Assembly (NCBI GenBank): GCA_947445115.1
Contig: CANFCG010000005.1
Location: 42,691-106,690, forward strand
From: Comamonadaceae bacterium
Lineage (GTDB): Bacteria > Pseudomonadota > Gammaproteobacteria > Burkholderiales > Burkholderiaceae_C
Reading direction: 5' to 3'
DNA: 64,000 nucleotides
The first letter of the stretch is position 1. Each line of letters begins with the position of its first letter. Below, one piece after another: positions 63,259 through 64,000 of the stretch. Made by a program: the position numbers and the translations under genes. The notes under the pieces are model-generated. The model saw only the letters and a program-made list of their open reading frames with translations, was not told the origin of the DNA and ran no database searches.

Positions 63259-63660
63259 ATGCGTCATTATGAAATCGTTTTGCTGATCCATCCCGATCAA
63301 AGCGAACAAGTCCCAGCCATGCTGGAGCGCTACAAGGGCATGATTACCGCCGGCGGCGGCGTTGTACATCGTGTTGAAGATTGGGGTCGCCGTCAATTGG
63401 CTTACCTAGTCAATAAGCTCGCAAAAGCCCACTATCTGTGCATCAACATCGAAGCCAATCAAGCTGTGATGGAAGAGATTGAGCACGCTTTCAAATTTAA
63501 CGATGCTGTGTTGCGTCATTTGACCGTGGTCAAAAAGACAGCTGAAACCGCGCCATCTTCAATGATGAAAACGGTTGAGCGCGAAGAAGCTCGCAAAACT
63601 CAACAAGCAGAATTTGCAGGCCAAGGTCAGTCACGAGGCGACCGCGAAGAACGCCACTAA
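63259..63660 (+). CDS. rpsF: 30S ribosomal protein S6
   Basis: Ribosomal protein of 133 residues that pairs with S18 on the platform. [19 protein letters not shown] and [19 protein letters not shown] are intact. AAGGAG at 63249-63254 sets the start at 63259; a frame from 63205 has no support. The end carries a Glu/Gln/Arg-rich tail ([11 protein letters not shown]), common in proteobacterial S6. Confidence 0.97.
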   Translation: MRHYEIVLLIHPDQSEQVPAMLERYKGMITAGGGVVHRVEDWGRRQLAYLVNKLAKAHYLCINIEANQAVMEEIEHAFKFNDAVLRHLTVVKKTAETAPSSMMKTVEREEARKTQQAEFAGQGQSRGDREERH

Positions 63661-63662
63661 AG

Positions 63663-63941
63663 GTGAACCGCTACCAAGTTGCAGGCACATTACACGAGAG
63701 GCAGTCTTTGCGATACACACCAGCTGGTGTCCCCGCGCTAGATATGCAAATCGAGCATCTTTCAACCGACCTAAATGGTCACGATGCAACGGTCAATCTC
63801 TCAGTAGTCGCTTTTGGACTGGTAGCACAAACCTTAAGTAGCACGCCGCTAGGCAGCACACTCAAGTTAGATGGTTTTTTACGACACAGTGCCAAAAGTA
63901 AAAAACTCATCGTTCAAATTGAATCTTTTGAAATTATTTAA
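63663..63941 (+). CDS. priB: Primosomal replication protein N
   Basis: Single-strand DNA-binding OB-fold protein of 92 residues that helps replication restart with PriA. GTG 63663, two bases after rpsF, gives the usual length. TPAGVPALDMQIEH and FLRHSAKSKKLIVQIESFE match PriB. Order rpsF-priB-rpsR is typical of beta- and gammaproteobacteria. Confidence 0.92.
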   Translation: MNRYQVAGTLHERQSLRYTPAGVPALDMQIEHLSTDLNGHDATVNLSVVAFGLVAQTLSSTPLGSTLKLDGFLRHSAKSKKLIVQIESFEII

Positions 63942-63954
63942 ATAGGAGTCCATC

Positions 63955-64000
63955 ATGGCCGGACCATCACGTTTTAAGAAAAATGCAGATAAGCGCCCAA
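63955..64000 (+). CDS. rpsR: 30S ribosomal protein S18, start only (3' end outside window)
   Basis: The first 15 codons, MAGPSRFKKNADKRP, are visible. TAGGAG lies eight bases before the ATG. The call rests mainly on position after rpsF and priB; the start is basic as expected for S18. Confidence 0.8.
   Translation, partial: MAGPSRFKKNADKRP

Noticed and set aside
1..64000. Mobile elements, prophage, CRISPR arrays, tRNA or rRNA genes
   Set aside because: No transposase, integrase, phage gene, spaced direct repeats or tRNA-like sequence was seen; nearly all bases belong to housekeeping-type genes.

Overview
The window reads as ordinary chromosome of a betaproteobacterium, most likely order Burkholderiales. 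Several neighbourhoods are typical of that group: purD - acyltransferase - hemF - nadD - rsfS - rlmH - maf, rimP-nusA-infB-rbfA-truB, folC - SPOR protein - cvpA - purF - metZ, ribBA-ribH-nusB, rpsF-priB-rpsR, and a Bug-family (tripartite tricarboxylate) binding protein. I cannot name the genus. There are no rRNA or tRNA genes, insertion sequences, prophage genes or CRISPR arrays. The genome is tightly packed: with the starts chosen here, adding the gaps between genes gives about 1.4 kb of non-coding DNA in 64 kb, and no gap exceeds about 125 bases, so no stretch over 300 bases lacks a gene. Many neighbours overlap through ATGA or TAATG.

Layout: 1-4128 carries the end of hemC, hemD, and a large Ig-like lipoprotein. 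4166-10226 is a plus-strand run for YebC, purine and haem synthesis, NAD synthesis, ribosome silencing and modification, and Maf. 10223-13255 holds a polysaccharide deacetylase, a glycosyltransferase and a solute-binding protein. fabI (minus) and an MFS carrier (plus) follow, sharing start-codon bases. 15630-24026 is the rimP-nusA-infB-rbfA-truB cluster, preceded by a promoter-terminator leader, then typA. 24043-27887 has a drug/metabolite exporter, an enoyl-CoA hydratase-like hydrolase and an acyl-CoA ligase. 27893-34232 (minus) is roxA-like, folC, SPOR, cvpA, purF, metZ. After a SlyD-like isomerase, 34860-39886 (minus) encodes a LysR regulator, gluQRS, a serine hydrolase, a FabH-like synthase and trmB.

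40001-41749 is a pirin - DoxX - flavodoxin cluster divergent from the LysR gene, with paired inverted repeats between them. A DUF599 membrane protein, trhO, an RND efflux adaptor and pump, and dnaE follow. 51264-55966 (minus) runs ribBA, ribH, nusB, tolQ, tolR, tolA and a YiiX-type cysteine hydrolase. The end carries an acetyltransferase-like membrane protein, a parvulin, bolA, yciB, a small unknown protein, a Bug protein, a CoA-type NUDIX hydrolase, rplS, trmD, a GlcG-like protein, a short SbmA/BacA-type transporter, rpsF, priB and the start of rpsR.

I see no clearly new multi-gene system. The most notable items are three copies of a dRS3-like palindromic repeat (two forming protein C-termini), the rimP leader, the fabI locus whose two ends share start or stop bases with its neighbours, the lysine/alanine-rich tail on RsfS, a RibBA whose second domain lacks its zinc cysteines, a short SbmA-like transporter, and several strong palindromes in otherwise tiny intergenic gaps.
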